Assembly (NCBI GenBank): GCA_030630445.1
Contig: DAOVNC010000226.1
Span: forward strand, 1-6,276
Direction of reading: 5' to 3'
Length of the DNA stretch: 6,276 nt
DNA from: Kiritimatiellales bacterium
Lineage (GTDB): Bacteria > Verrucomicrobiota > Kiritimatiellia > Kiritimatiellales > Pontiellaceae
The notes beneath the pieces were generated by a model. The model ran no database searches and was not told the DNA's origin. It was given only the letters and a program-made list of their open reading frames with translations. A program made the position numbers and the translations under genes. This document shows, in pieces, positions 6,085-6,276 of the stretch (within the stretch, counting starts at the first letter, position 1; every line of letters begins with the position of its first letter).

Positions 6085-6222
6085 ATGCGACTGACACAGA
6101 AGGAGAAAACCAGCATACTGGAACCACGCCTCGGCAAAGGATTCTCGGCTGCCGGCACCGCTTCCCGCGCTTCGCTCTGGGTAAGCGGTCTCTACACCAT
6201 TGGGCCGCTGGTTTATGTGTAG
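6085..6222 (+). other. Doubtful 45-codon ORF, possible gene-start remnant
   Basis: ATG at 6085 opens MRLTQKEKTSILE and runs to TAG at 6220-6222. There is no good Shine-Dalgarno sequence; TATTAT at 6068-6073 could be a -10 box. The first dozen residues are reminiscent of the openings of small nucleotidyltransferase-domain proteins (MRLT-x-E/K), but the rest lacks the expected GSR and DxD motifs. Everything after about codon 20 lies in the inverted hairpin repeats (from 6144), so the 3' half is probably not coding. It may be the start of a gene interrupted by the repeats, or no gene at all. Confidence 0.2.
6144..6197 (-). repeat. GTGTAGAG-headed hairpin element, copy A
   Basis: Read on the minus strand: GTGTAGAG (6197-6190), left arm ACCGCTTACCC, 12-base loop, right arm GGGAAGCGGT, then a 13-base tail ending CGAG. 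The stem has 7+3 base pairs around one bulged A. It is an inverted relative of copy B at 6217-6270, with the same length (54 nt) and the same bulge; by hand about 41 of 53 aligned positions agree. Confidence 0.65.
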
Positions 6223-6270
6223 AGAACGTTTACCCGAACAAGGTGAGGGAAACGTTGCCCGCCATGCGAG
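6217..6270 (+). repeat. GTGTAGAG-headed hairpin element, copy B
   Basis: GTGTAGAG (6217-6224), left arm AACGTTTACCC (6225-6235), 11-base loop, right arm GGGAAACGTT (6247-6256), and a 14-base tail ending CGAG at 6270. The stem is 7+3 bp with a single bulged A, as in copy A. The two heads face each other across a 19-base spacer (6198-6216). Stem differences from copy A are compensatory, so pairing is kept. Confidence 0.65.
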
Positions 6271-6276
6271 GGGTTA

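Noticed and set aside
6003..6276. Open frame of about 90 codons running off the right edge in the frame starting at 6003
   Set aside because: No plausible start codon with a ribosome binding site, a basic and low-information translation, and it spans all three hairpin elements; it appears open by composition only.

Overview
The window looks like a chromosomal segment from a diderm (Gram-negative-type) bacterium. A type V autotransporter with a signal peptide and a C-terminal outer-membrane barrel, plus a lipoprotein, require an outer membrane. The passenger has the Asn/Ser/Gly-rich repeat style known from T5SS/PEP-CTERM-associated repeat proteins, which are common in the Planctomycetes-Verrucomicrobia-Lentisphaerae-Kiritimatiellota assemblage. 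I therefore lean towards Kiritimatiellota or Lentisphaerota; this is inference from protein style, not a database match.

Layout: (1) 1-972, the 3' ~90% of leuB (3-isopropylmalate dehydrogenase, leucine biosynthesis), + strand, high GC. (2) 1005-1988, - strand and convergent with leuB, a lipoprotein with two lobes resembling aspartic proteases, keeping the Asp but not the Gly of the usual Asp-Thr/Ser-Gly motif. (3) 1989-2254, an AT-rich divergent intergenic region with two perfect 14-bp palindromes and a leader hairpin next to a strong ribosome binding site. (4) 2255-5659, a 1134-residue autotransporter: signal peptide, beta-helix passenger with a tandem 150-residue duplication, helical linker, 275-residue barrel ending in Phe. 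(5) 5684-5995, a small cupin 24 nt downstream, probably co-transcribed, that has lost most canonical metal ligands. (6) 5996-6276, a region with no convincing gene but with repeat structure: a GTAG-headed GC hairpin right after the cupin stop, and two inverted copies of a 54-nt GTGTAGAG-headed hairpin element facing each other.

leuB is housekeeping and unrelated to the rest. The lipoprotein and autotransporter are divergent across one regulatory region and both are envelope proteins, so they may be co-regulated or work together (for example, passenger processing or quality control), but nothing in the sequence proves this. The most unusual element is the inverted, covarying GTAG-headed hairpin pair at the right end. 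It resembles the REP/BIME elements mobilised by RAYT-type (TnpA-REP) transposases, but no transposase lies in the window.
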